The notes under the pieces are model-generated. The model saw nothing but the letters and a program-made list of their open reading frames with translations. It was not told the origin of the DNA and made no database searches. A stretch of 40,594 nt of DNA from CAZGSN01 sp964371655 (GTDB lineage Bacteria > Desulfobacterota > Binatia > HRBIN30), in contig CAYJOD010000056.1 of NCBI GenBank assembly GCA_964371655.1, forward strand, positions 1 through 40,594, written 5' to 3'. Shown piece by piece: positions 15,574-23,635 of this stretch. Numbering within the stretch: position 1 is the first letter of the stretch; every line of letters begins with the position of its first letter. The position numbers and the translations under genes are program-made.

Positions 15574-18500
15574 GTGACTGAGAGAAAGCGACTCCCCAGT
15601 AGATTGAGCACTGTGGGCTCGTGGCGCTTTGCCCCGTGGCTCGGAGTGCCTCGGCCGTGCCGGCGGAGTGCCGTCCTGATCGCGGCGCTTTCGTTGCTCG
15701 GCTTTGCGTGTCCGGCGCTGGCTGCGGCGGACCTCACCACCAAGGTCGTTGTCGAGCGCGCCGACGCCGCGACTCGCGATCTCCTTGCCGCTCGCGCTGC
15801 CCTGGTTGCCGACCGAGGCCAGTACCGCGTCTTCGCCCTCGATCCCGCCGTGGCCGCTGCGGTGGCTGGCAACGGCGGCGTTACCCTGCGCGCGGATTTC
15901 GACTCTATCCTTCTACGGCGGCACATCATCGACACCCGCGACGCTGCGACGGCATCGTCGCGGGCTCTGGTTGCGGCAACGAGCGCGCGCCACCTCAAAC
16001 TTGTACAGTTCAATGCTCCGCCCACGGATGCCGATCTGCTGCGACTCGCCGAGAGCGGCGCCCGCATCGTCCAGTACGTTCCGCAAAACGCGTACCTGGT
16101 ATGGACCGGATCGGACAGTGGCGCCCGCGCCTTGCGACGTTTGAACGGCAGCTCTTCCGGGATCCAGTTCTACGGAGACTTCGAACCCGACGACGCATTG
16201 GCGCCGGCGTTGGACGGCGTGTCGTCCACTCAGGCGACGGTGGCGGTCACGGTTCAACTCTTCAATCATGGCGCCGCAGTGTGGGGCGATGTCTCCAAGG
16301 TGAAGGCCCTCGCCGACAGCGTCCTGGCCGACGCTGTCGAGGCCGTGGGCGGCACCTACATCAATATGCGACTCGCGGTGCGCGGCGATCGGCTGCGGGC
16401 GATTACGAAGGTCGATGCGGTGATCAACGTCGAACCGTTCGTCGAACCCAAGCTCTTCTGCGAGCGTCAGGGCCAGATCGTGGCAGGCAATCTCACCGCC
16501 TCGCTGCAGAACCCTTCGGGCCCGGGCTACCTGGCGTGGCTCGCGGCACGCGGCTTTTCGGCCACGGCAGCCGACTACCCTGTGGTGGCGGTCGTCGATG
16601 ACGGCGTCGACAACGGCACCACGTCTCCGCTGAACAATGAGTTTCGCGAGCTGAATGGTCCGGCGGCGCCGAGTCGCATCCTGTTCGCGGTTGCCCCTCC
16701 CGGTTCGGCGACGACGTCCACCGACGGCCCCGATGGGCATGGCAACATCAACGCCTCGATCGTGGGTGGCTACAACGCTTCGACCGGTGCCGCCGTCGAG
16801 GATGGCTTCGGCTTCAACTATGGTCTCGGAATATCGCCGTACGGTCGACTGTCGAACGTGCGTGTCTTCGCTCCCAACTTCGACATCGGCTCCGGCAACG
16901 CGACGATGGTCAGTGACTACTACGGCCGCGGTGCGCGCTTGAGCTCCAACTCGTGGGGCGCCGATGTGGCTGGCGCGTATGATAGCTTCGCTCAGGAGTA
17001 CGACGCGCTGACGCGCGATGCCGAGATCGCCAACGCCGGAAATCAGCAGATCCTGTTCATCTTTGCAGCCGGAAACGCCGGTCCATCGGGTGCTACCGTT
17101 GGTTCGCCGGGCACGGCAAAAAACGTTCTGACCGTCGGCGCCAGTGAGACCTCGAATCCCGATGCCGCGGCCGGCGATGGTTGTGGCGACACCGTGGCGA
17201 ACGGGGACGATGCGCGCGACATGGCGAGCTTTTCGAGCCGCGGGCCGTGTAGCGACGGACGCGTCAAGCCCGACATCGTTGCACCCGGTACCTTCATACA
17301 AGGAGCGGCTTCGCAGCCGGCCTTCAACGGCTCCGGCGTGTGCGGCGCTGCGGGCAATAACTTCAAGGCGCCCGGTACCGATGCCCTCTTTCCCGCGGGC
17401 TCTGCGTACACGTGGTCATCGGGTACAAGCCACTCCACGCCCGCGACCGCCGGTGTATGCTCACTCGTCCACGAGTTCCTCCCGCGTGTCTACGGGGTCG
17501 GGTCGCCGAGTCCGGCACTGACCAAAGCGTACGTTCTGCATAGTGCTCGTCACCTCAGCGGAGCGGGGGCCAACGAGAATCTCCCCGGCAACAATCAGGG
17601 GTTCGGTCTCGTCGATATGGGTCTCGGCTTCAGCACCGCCGCGACGCGCTTCTTCCAAGATCAGACGACGGTGTTCCACACATCTGGTGAAAGCGTCACC
17701 TTCAGCGGCGCGGTCTCCAATCCTAGTGAACCGATCCGCGTCGCCCTGGTGTGGACCGATGCACCCGGGTCGACCATCGGCAATGCCTACGTCAACGATC
17801 TCAATCTCTCTGTGGACGTTGGCGGCTCTACGTATCTAGGCAACAACTTCACCTTAGGGATCTCGCACAGCGGTGGCAGCGCCGACACCCGGGACAACGC
17901 CGAAGCGGTTTCTCTGCCTGCCGGCGCCAGCGGGACGATGAGCATCACTGTGAGTGCTCTGACGATCGCCGGCGATGGCGTTCCCGGAAACGGCGACAGC
18001 ACCGACCAGGACTTCGCCTTGGTTGCATACAACTTCACCACCGTGGTGTCGGCCGGGACCATTACCTTCCACCAAGATGTCTACTCGTGCTCCGACAGCG
18101 CGACGATCACCGTCGCCGATGCCGATTTGCAGGGCCTGGGCACGCTCAACGTCGGGGTGACGAGCAGCGGCGGCGACGCGGAGACCGTCACCCTCAGCGA
18201 AACCTCAGCCAGCTCCGGCACCTTCGTTGGCTCGATCGCGATGACCGCGGCGGTGGCGGTGGTCGGCAATGGAAGCCTCGAGGTGGCGCATGGCGAGACG
18301 CTCAGCGCCACGTACAACGACGCCGACAATGGCACGGGCAACCCGGCGACCGTCCAAGACAGCGCAGCGATCGACTGTGTAGCGCCCATCACCTCCAATG
18401 TCGCCACGATCAACATCGCCGGTGCGCGGGCTGAGGTGACCCTGATCACCGACGAAACCGCGACTGTCCACGTACGTTACGGCACCTCCTGCGGCAGTCT

Positions 18501-21048
18501 GACGCAAACGCAGGCCGGAGACAGCGCCGGCACCACGCACCAGGTGAACCTCACCGGTCTGAGTCCGTTGACGCCGTACTTCTTCGTCGTCGATGCCACC
18601 GACACCGCCGGCAACATGATCACCGACGATAATGGTGGCTCTTGCTACTCATTCACCACGCTCGACCGCGGCGATTATTTCACCGAGCTATTCGATGCCG
18701 CCGACAATGACCTGGACAATCAGACTCTGACGCTGAGGCCCGACGGCTCGCCGGATTTCTACGCCGCGTGCCGCATGGCCGCGGTCGCCTTTCCGACCGA
18801 CCCCAGCGGCGGCACCGTGCTCAGCCTGTCCGACGACAGCTTTCTCGAAGTGACTCTGAGCGGCGGCAAGCAGGTCTCCCTCTACGGCACCAGCTACAGC
18901 TCCTTCTTTGTCGGCAGCAACGGCTATGTCACCTTCGGCTCTGCGGACACACGTGTCACCGAGTCCTTGGCCGTGCACTTCTCTCTGCCTCGTATCGCCG
19001 GATTATTCGACGATCTCGACCCCGGCGCCGGCGGTAGCGTGACGTGGAAACAACTGCCGGATCGGGCCGTGGTTACTTTTGAAAACGTTCCCGAGTATGG
19101 CGCCGTAACCGCCAATAGCTTCCAGATCGAGATGTTCTTCGACGGCATCATCCGCATCACGCATCTGGGGATTGCGGCCAGCGATGGGCTCGCCGGTGTC
19201 TCGGAAGGACTGGGGCTGCCGGGTGATTTTCGAGAGAGCGACCTTAACGCGTACGGCCCGTGTTCGGCCGGCACCATGGCCCTCGACCGCGAGGCCTATG
19301 GATGCGCCGACGCGGTGAGGATCGGGGTGATCGACGGCGACCTCTCCGCAACCGGCACGCTCAACGTCGGGGTCACCAGCAGCGGCGGTGACGCCGAAAT
19401 CGTCACCCTCACCGAAACGCCGGCGAGCTCGGGCATCTTCGTCGGCTCGATCGCCACGGCAGCTGCAAGCGTGGTCAACGGTAATGGCAGCCTCGACGTC
19501 GCTCATGGTCAAACCATCACCGCCACGTACAATGACGCCAACGACGGCACGGGTATTCCGGCAACCGTCCAAGATGCGGCCGCGATCGACTGCATGGCGC
19601 CTGTCATTTCAAATGTCGCGACCATCGACATCGGCAGCACCCAGGCCGCGGTTACGCTGAGCACCGACGAAACCGCCAGCGCCCGGGTGCGCTACGGCAG
19701 CTCCTGCGACAGCCTGACACAGACCCAGGCGGGAGACGGCGCCGGCACGGCGCACCAGATCCACCTTGCCGGCCTGAGCCCGTCGACACAGTACTTCTTC
19801 GCCGTTGATGCCAGCGACGACGCCGGCAATACGACCACCGACGACAACGGTGGTTCCTGTTACTCGTTCGCGAGTGCCGACAAGGTCGACTACTTCACTG
19901 AGTCTTTTGCCGCGAATGACAATGACTTGGACAACCAGACCCTAACGCTGACACCCGATGGTTCGGCCCGGTTCTATAGCGCGTGTCGCACCGGCGCGGC
20001 CGCTTTCCCTACCGATCCCAGCGGCGGCACCGTTCTCAGTCTGTCCGACGATAGCTTTGCCGAAGTGAGTCTGAGTGGCGGCATGCAGGTCTCTTTCTAC
20101 GGTAGCAGCTACAGCTCCTTCTTTGTCGGCAGCAACGGCTACGTCACCTTCGGCTCCGGCGATATAGATCTCGGCGGATCTCTCACGACCCATTTCGCTC
20201 TGCCTCGTATCGCCGCCTTGCTCGATGATCTGGACCCCGGCTCCGGCGGCAGCGTATCGTGGCGGCAGCTGGCGGACCGGGTCGTCGTTACTTTCCAAGA
20301 CGTGCCCGAGTATGGCAGGGCTAACGCTAACAGCTTCCAGATCGAGATGTTCTTCGACGGCACCATCCGCATCACCCACCTGCGCCTTGCGGCCACCGGT
20401 GGGCTGGCTGGTCTCTCGCAGGGACTCGGGCTGCCGGCGGATTTCCAGGAAAGCGATCTCAACACCTACGCGGCATGCTCGGTGGGTTGCCCAAGCGTGC
20501 CCGAGACGGGCTGCTTCACCTCCGACAAGAGCAGCGTCAGCTTCAAGCGCGACGGCACCAATAGTGGCCGCAACCGCTTCGCGTGGAAATGGTCGAAGGG
20601 TACGGCGACGCTGACCCAAGCCAGCTTCGGCGATCCGTTGAACGGTACCACGAGCTATCGACTGTGCGTGTACGATCAGAGCGCTGGTCTACCAGGGCTC
20701 AAGATGGGAGCCGTCATTGATCCGGGTGGCTCATGCCCGACCAAGCCATGCTGGAGGACCGTGAGCGACAAGGGCTGGAAGTACACCAGCCGGGACGGCA
20801 ATGCCTACGGCATCAACAAGGTCGGTATGAAGGGAGGCGCTGCCGGCAAACCCTTCCTGCAACTCGCCGGCAAAGCCGGCAACCTGCCGGTGCCGGCGCC
20901 GATCGCTGCGATCCGGTATCTCGATCAAGACACGCAGGTGATCGTGCAGCTTCACAGCAGCAACCCGGCCAACTGCTGGGAGAGCAGCTTCGGGATCGGG
21001 AATACGAAGATCAATGACGGGTCCTCGTTCAAGGCGGCAACCCCCTGA
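15574..21048 (+). CDS. Large secreted S8 (subtilisin-like) peptidase with duplicated C-terminal module
   Basis: 1824 residues. The GTG start at 15574 follows AGGAGAGGGA. An arginine-containing n-region and hydrophobic core at about 30-51 (VLIAALSLLGFACPALAA) form a signal peptide, followed by a prodomain-like region. The subtilase domain has Asp342 (VVDDGVDNG), His389 (DGHGNINAS) and Ser619 (GTSHSTPATAG). A P-domain-like beta region follows (about 690-825). Residues 828-1232 and 1233-1637 are two copies of a 405-residue module (fibronectin-III-like part, then a nidogen-like NGYVTFGS part). The last about 187 residues (from GCPSVPETGCF) form a separate Cys-containing domain with FAWKWSKG, CVYDQS and CWESSFG. 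Probably secreted and possibly surface-associated; substrate unknown. Confidence 0.92.
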   Translation: MTERKRLPSRLSTVGSWRFAPWLGVPRPCRRSAVLIAALSLLGFACPALAAADLTTKVVVERADAATRDLLAARAALVADRGQYRVFALDPAVAAAVAGNGGVTLRADFDSILLRRHIIDTRDAATASSRALVAATSARHLKLVQFNAPPTDADLLRLAESGARIVQYVPQNAYLVWTGSDSGARALRRLNGSSSGIQFYGDFEPDDALAPALDGVSSTQATVAVTVQLFNHGAAVWGDVSKVKALADSVLADAVEAVGGTYINMRLAVRGDRLRAITKVDAVINVEPFVEPKLFCERQGQIVAGNLTASLQNPSGPGYLAWLAARGFSATAADYPVVAVVDDGVDNGTTSPLNNEFRELNGPAAPSRILFAVAPPGSATTSTDGPDGHGNINASIVGGYNASTGAAVEDGFGFNYGLGISPYGRLSNVRVFAPNFDIGSGNATMVSDYYGRGARLSSNSWGADVAGAYDSFAQEYDALTRDAEIANAGNQQILFIFAAGNAGPSGATVGSPGTAKNVLTVGASETSNPDAAAGDGCGDTVANGDDARDMASFSSRGPCSDGRVKPDIVAPGTFIQGAASQPAFNGSGVCGAAGNNFKAPGTDALFPAGSAYTWSSGTSHSTPATAGVCSLVHEFLPRVYGVGSPSPALTKAYVLHSARHLSGAGANENLPGNNQGFGLVDMGLGFSTAATRFFQDQTTVFHTSGESVTFSGAVSNPSEPIRVALVWTDAPGSTIGNAYVNDLNLSVDVGGSTYLGNNFTLGISHSGGSADTRDNAEAVSLPAGASGTMSITVSALTIAGDGVPGNGDSTDQDFALVAYNFTTVVSAGTITFHQDVYSCSDSATITVADADLQGLGTLNVGVTSSGGDAETVTLSETSASSGTFVGSIAMTAAVAVVGNGSLEVAHGETLSATYNDADNGTGNPATVQDSAAIDCVAPITSNVATINIAGARAEVTLITDETATVHVRYGTSCGSLTQTQAGDSAGTTHQVNLTGLSPLTPYFFVVDATDTAGNMITDDNGGSCYSFTTLDRGDYFTELFDAADNDLDNQTLTLRPDGSPDFYAACRMAAVAFPTDPSGGTVLSLSDDSFLEVTLSGGKQVSLYGTSYSSFFVGSNGYVTFGSADTRVTESLAVHFSLPRIAGLFDDLDPGAGGSVTWKQLPDRAVVTFENVPEYGAVTANSFQIEMFFDGIIRITHLGIAASDGLAGVSEGLGLPGDFRESDLNAYGPCSAGTMALDREAYGCADAVRIGVIDGDLSATGTLNVGVTSSGGDAEIVTLTETPASSGIFVGSIATAAASVVNGNGSLDVAHGQTITATYNDANDGTGIPATVQDAAAIDCMAPVISNVATIDIGSTQAAVTLSTDETASARVRYGSSCDSLTQTQAGDGAGTAHQIHLAGLSPSTQYFFAVDASDDAGNTTTDDNGGSCYSFASADKVDYFTESFAANDNDLDNQTLTLTPDGSARFYSACRTGAAAFPTDPSGGTVLSLSDDSFAEVSLSGGMQVSFYGSSYSSFFVGSNGYVTFGSGDIDLGGSLTTHFALPRIAALLDDLDPGSGGSVSWRQLADRVVVTFQDVPEYGRANANSFQIEMFFDGTIRITHLRLAATGGLAGLSQGLGLPADFQESDLNTYAACSVGCPSVPETGCFTSDKSSVSFKRDGTNSGRNRFAWKWSKGTATLTQASFGDPLNGTTSYRLCVYDQSAGLPGLKMGAVIDPGGSCPTKPCWRTVSDKGWKYTSRDGNAYGINKVGMKGGAAGKPFLQLAGKAGNLPVPAPIAAIRYLDQDTQVIVQLHSSNPANCWESSFGIGNTKINDGSSFKAATP
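18055..20484 (+). repeat. Exact-length tandem duplication (2 x 1215 bp) inside the subtilase gene
   Basis: Unit 1 is 18055-19269 and unit 2 is 19270-20484, each 405 codons, with no length difference between equivalent motifs (for example GTLNVGVTSSGGDAE at 18139 and 19354). Many synonymous and some amino-acid differences show the copies are not recent. Confidence 0.85.
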
Positions 21049-21060
21049 GCGTGGGAGTGA

Positions 21061-21120
21061 GGGTTCGAGGGTTCAAGGGATCAAGGGCTCGAACCCTCGG
21101 ACCCTTGAACCCTCGATCCC
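21061..21120. repeat. 19-bp inverted repeat after the subtilase gene
   Basis: 21061-21079 and 21102-21120 pair with one mismatch, beginning 12 nt after the subtilase stop. It is built from the word GGGTTCGAGGGTTCAAGGG. It may act as a transcript-end hairpin, but no T-run follows, and it resembles the other intergenic palindromes. Confidence 0.7.
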
Positions 21121-21163
21121 TCCCGTCCTGGCCATCCAGTTGTGCCCGTGGTTTGATGCCCAC

Positions 21164-21439
21164 GTGACCGAGTTCATCGCCATCCTTTCCGACGAGGAGA
21201 TCCGGCGCGAACGCGCCAAGGCGCGCGAGCTGCGCCAGTCGCCGTGGTGGAAACGCAAACGCTCCACCGGCATCTGCCATTACTGTGGCAACAAGTTCGC
21301 GGCCGCCGAGCTGACCATGGACCACCTCGTTCCACTCGTCCGTGGCGGACGTTCGACGAAGGGCAACGTCGTGCCCGCTTGCAAGGAGTGCAACACCAAG
21401 AAGAAGCATCAGCTTCCGTCCGAGTGGCAGCAGGAGTGA
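21164..21439 (+). CDS. HNH endonuclease family protein
   Basis: 91 residues from a GTG at 21164. The zinc ribbon is C38-x2-C41 (CHYCG) and C73-x2-C76 (CKECN); the catalytic HNH core is MDHLVPLVRGG (Asp53, His54) followed by NVVPACKECN. Only the HNH domain is present, preceded by a charged helix (EEIRRERAKARELR). Such stand-alone HNH proteins are common in bacteria and range from DNases to repair-linked proteins, so the role is open. The frame is open upstream to 21014, but that part reads through the inverted repeat at 21061-21120, hence the later start. No clear ribosome binding site. Confidence 0.82.
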   Translation: MTEFIAILSDEEIRRERAKARELRQSPWWKRKRSTGICHYCGNKFAAAELTMDHLVPLVRGGRSTKGNVVPACKECNTKKKHQLPSEWQQE

Positions 21440-21676
21440 GAGCGGACGTCAGCCGTAGCCGCTCTCGCACTCCGTCTTCCGAAGCTGAGTGGCGAAGGAG
21501 GAAGACGGTGGCGTCGGATGGAATGGCAAACGCCGGACACCGCGCTCTTGGCGAGCGTGGCTACATCTACGCGTCTTGCGCCAGCCTCTACGCCCTCTGC
21601 GTTCTCTGCGGTGAGGCTGTCTCCCCCACCACCGGGGCTTGCGCCCGTCCTCCCGAGGGGTATAGCTCCCCCCAAC
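21440..21676. other. Repeat-containing gap before uvrC
   Basis: Contains CTCTGCGTTCTCTGCGGTGA at 21595-21614, a word I remember as a very common dispersed repeat in environmental genomes. The open frame that continues from uvrC upstream through this stretch has repeat-like rather than UvrC-like sequence. Confidence 0.5.
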
Positions 21677-23635
21677 GTGTCTAGTGACTTGACAGACAGC
21701 CTTGCTCAGAGCGGGGCGAAGGGAGTGGCTCTCGATGAGACGTTGGCGGCGGTGCAGGCGCGCCCCGGCGTCTACCTGCTCAAGGACAAACACGGCAAGG
21801 TCATCTACGTCGGCAAGGCCAAGAACCTGCGGGTGCGCGTGCGCACCTACTTTCGCGGCGGCGATGAGCGCAGCCAGGTGCGCTTCCTCATGCAGCGCGT
21901 GGCCGACCTCGAGACCCTGGTCACCACCAACGACAAGGAAGCTCTGATCCTCGAGAACAATCTCATCAAGCAGTACAAGCCGCGCTACAACATCCGCCTC
22001 AAGGACGACAAGTCGTACGTCAGCGTCAAGGTGACGACCCGCGATGCCTGGCCGCGGATTCTGGTCACCCGCAAGATCGTCAAGGACGGCAGCAAGTACT
22101 TCGGCCCCTACCACTCGGCCTACAGCGTTCGCGAGACCCTCGACACGATTCGCAAAGTGATTCCGTTGCGCACCTGCAGCGACGGCGTCTTCCGCAATCG
22201 CTCGCGACCGTGCCTGGAGTTTCAGATCAAGCGCTGCCTGGCGCCGTGCTGCTTGCCGGTGGACCGCGAGGTCTACCAATCTCACCTGCGCGAGGCCCTG
22301 ATGCTCCTCGAGGGGAAGAGCCAACAGCTCGTCCGTCAGATCACTGCCGAGATGACGCGCGCCGCCGAAGAGTTGCGCTTCGAGGACGCGGCACGCCTGC
22401 GCGACCGCATTCGCGCCATCGAACGGACTCAAGAGAAGCAACAGATGGTTGCGTATTGGGGCGTGGATCAAGACATCTTCGGTCTCTACCGCGAAGGCGG
22501 TTTCATCGAGGCGCAGGTGCTCTTCGTTCGCCAAGGCAAGCTCACCGGAAATCAGGCCTACAGCTTCGAGGATTTTGATTTCTCCGACGAGGAAGTTCTC
22601 GAGATGCTGATGACCCAGTTCTACCAGGGCGAGCGCTATATCCCCGATGAGATCCTCGTGCCTGTTGATCTCGACGATGCCGATGTCCGTGCTGAGTACC
22701 TGAGCGAACGTAAGGGGAAGAAGATCGCAATCTTCCGCCCACAACGCGGCGACAAGGCGCGCCTGCTCGAGATGGGAGCGGAGAACGCCGCGCAGAGCTT
22801 TCGCGAACGTCAAGACGCCGGCCACAAGCGCGAGCGCATGAGCGAGGAGCTGCAGCGCAAGCTGCACCTGCGCAACGCTCCGAAGCGCATCGAGTGTTTC
22901 GACATCTCCAATATCCAAGGTCGCCTGGCGGTCGGATCGATGGTGACGTTCGACGAGGGCGAGCCCGACAAGAATCGCTACCGGCGCTTCCGCATCAAAA
23001 CGGTTCCCGGCGCCGACGACTTCCGTATGATGTACGAAGTTCTGCAGCGCCGCTTCACGCGCGCCAAGGCGGAGGCCGATTTTCCCGATCTCCTCGTCGT
23101 CGATGGCGGAAAGGGACAGCTCAACGTGGCGGTTCAGGTCCTACAAGAGCTGCAGATCACGGAGGTGGACGTCGCCGGTCTGGCCAAGGATCGCGTCGCT
23201 CGCAGCCCTCATTCCACCGCGATTGAGCATAGCGAGGAGCGTGTCTTTCTCCCCAATCGCAAGAACCCGGTGGTGTTGAAGCGCAACTCGAACGCATTGT
23301 TCCTGCTGCAACGGGTGCGCGACGAGGCGCATCGGTTCGCGATCACCTACCATCGTCAGCTGCGCTCCAAGGAGCGGCTGCGCTCGGTGCTCGACTCCAT
23401 TCCGGGTGTCGGCCCGACGCGACGCAAGCGGCTGCTCAAGCACTTTGGAAGTCTGCGACGCATCCGCGACGCGACGGTCGAAGCTCTGGTCGAGGTACCC
23501 GGCGTGTCGCCGGTGCTGGCGGCGCAGATCCAGGAAGCGCTGGCGAGCGCTTCCGGTGCGACGCGACCCGCAGCCGTGCTGGCCGCGCCCGCTGTCGACG
23601 TGCGCGATCGTGCCGAGGGCGATGGACAAGGGTGA
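21677..23635 (+). CDS. uvrC: Excinuclease ABC subunit C
   Basis: 652 residues from the GTG at 21677; a TTG at 21689 and a GTG at 21725 are alternative starts. GIY-YIG nuclease at the start (PGVYLLKD then VIYVGKAKNLRVRV), a Cys-containing region, the UVR motif that binds UvrB at about 220-253 (EELRFEDAARLRDRIRAIE), the RNase H-like 5' nuclease (FDISNIQG near 408, DGGKGQLNVA near 473), and tandem helix-hairpin-helix motifs at about 572-632 (IPGVGPTRRKRLL, EVPGVSPVLA). UvrC makes both incisions in nucleotide excision repair. The full domain set and normal length indicate a working enzyme. The stop overlaps the comEC start by 14 bp, so the two are probably co-expressed. Confidence 0.93.
   Translation: MSSDLTDSLAQSGAKGVALDETLAAVQARPGVYLLKDKHGKVIYVGKAKNLRVRVRTYFRGGDERSQVRFLMQRVADLETLVTTNDKEALILENNLIKQYKPRYNIRLKDDKSYVSVKVTTRDAWPRILVTRKIVKDGSKYFGPYHSAYSVRETLDTIRKVIPLRTCSDGVFRNRSRPCLEFQIKRCLAPCCLPVDREVYQSHLREALMLLEGKSQQLVRQITAEMTRAAEELRFEDAARLRDRIRAIERTQEKQQMVAYWGVDQDIFGLYREGGFIEAQVLFVRQGKLTGNQAYSFEDFDFSDEEVLEMLMTQFYQGERYIPDEILVPVDLDDADVRAEYLSERKGKKIAIFRPQRGDKARLLEMGAENAAQSFRERQDAGHKRERMSEELQRKLHLRNAPKRIECFDISNIQGRLAVGSMVTFDEGEPDKNRYRRFRIKTVPGADDFRMMYEVLQRRFTRAKAEADFPDLLVVDGGKGQLNVAVQVLQELQITEVDVAGLAKDRVARSPHSTAIEHSEERVFLPNRKNPVVLKRNSNALFLLQRVRDEAHRFAITYHRQLRSKERLRSVLDSIPGVGPTRRKRLLKHFGSLRRIRDATVEALVEVPGVSPVLAAQIQEALASASGATRPAAVLAAPAVDVRDRAEGDGQG

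Noticed and set aside
15913..17301. 462-codon antisense frame over the subtilase gene
   Set aside because: Mirrors the high-GC codon pattern of the real gene; no motif or start support.
21061..21120. tRNA suspicion from GGTTCGA-like words
   Set aside because: No acceptor or anticodon stem; the words belong to a simple inverted repeat.
21449..22918. 489-codon antisense frame over uvrC
   Set aside because: uvrC has a complete domain set on the plus strand; the antisense product is Leu/Ala/His-rich without motifs.
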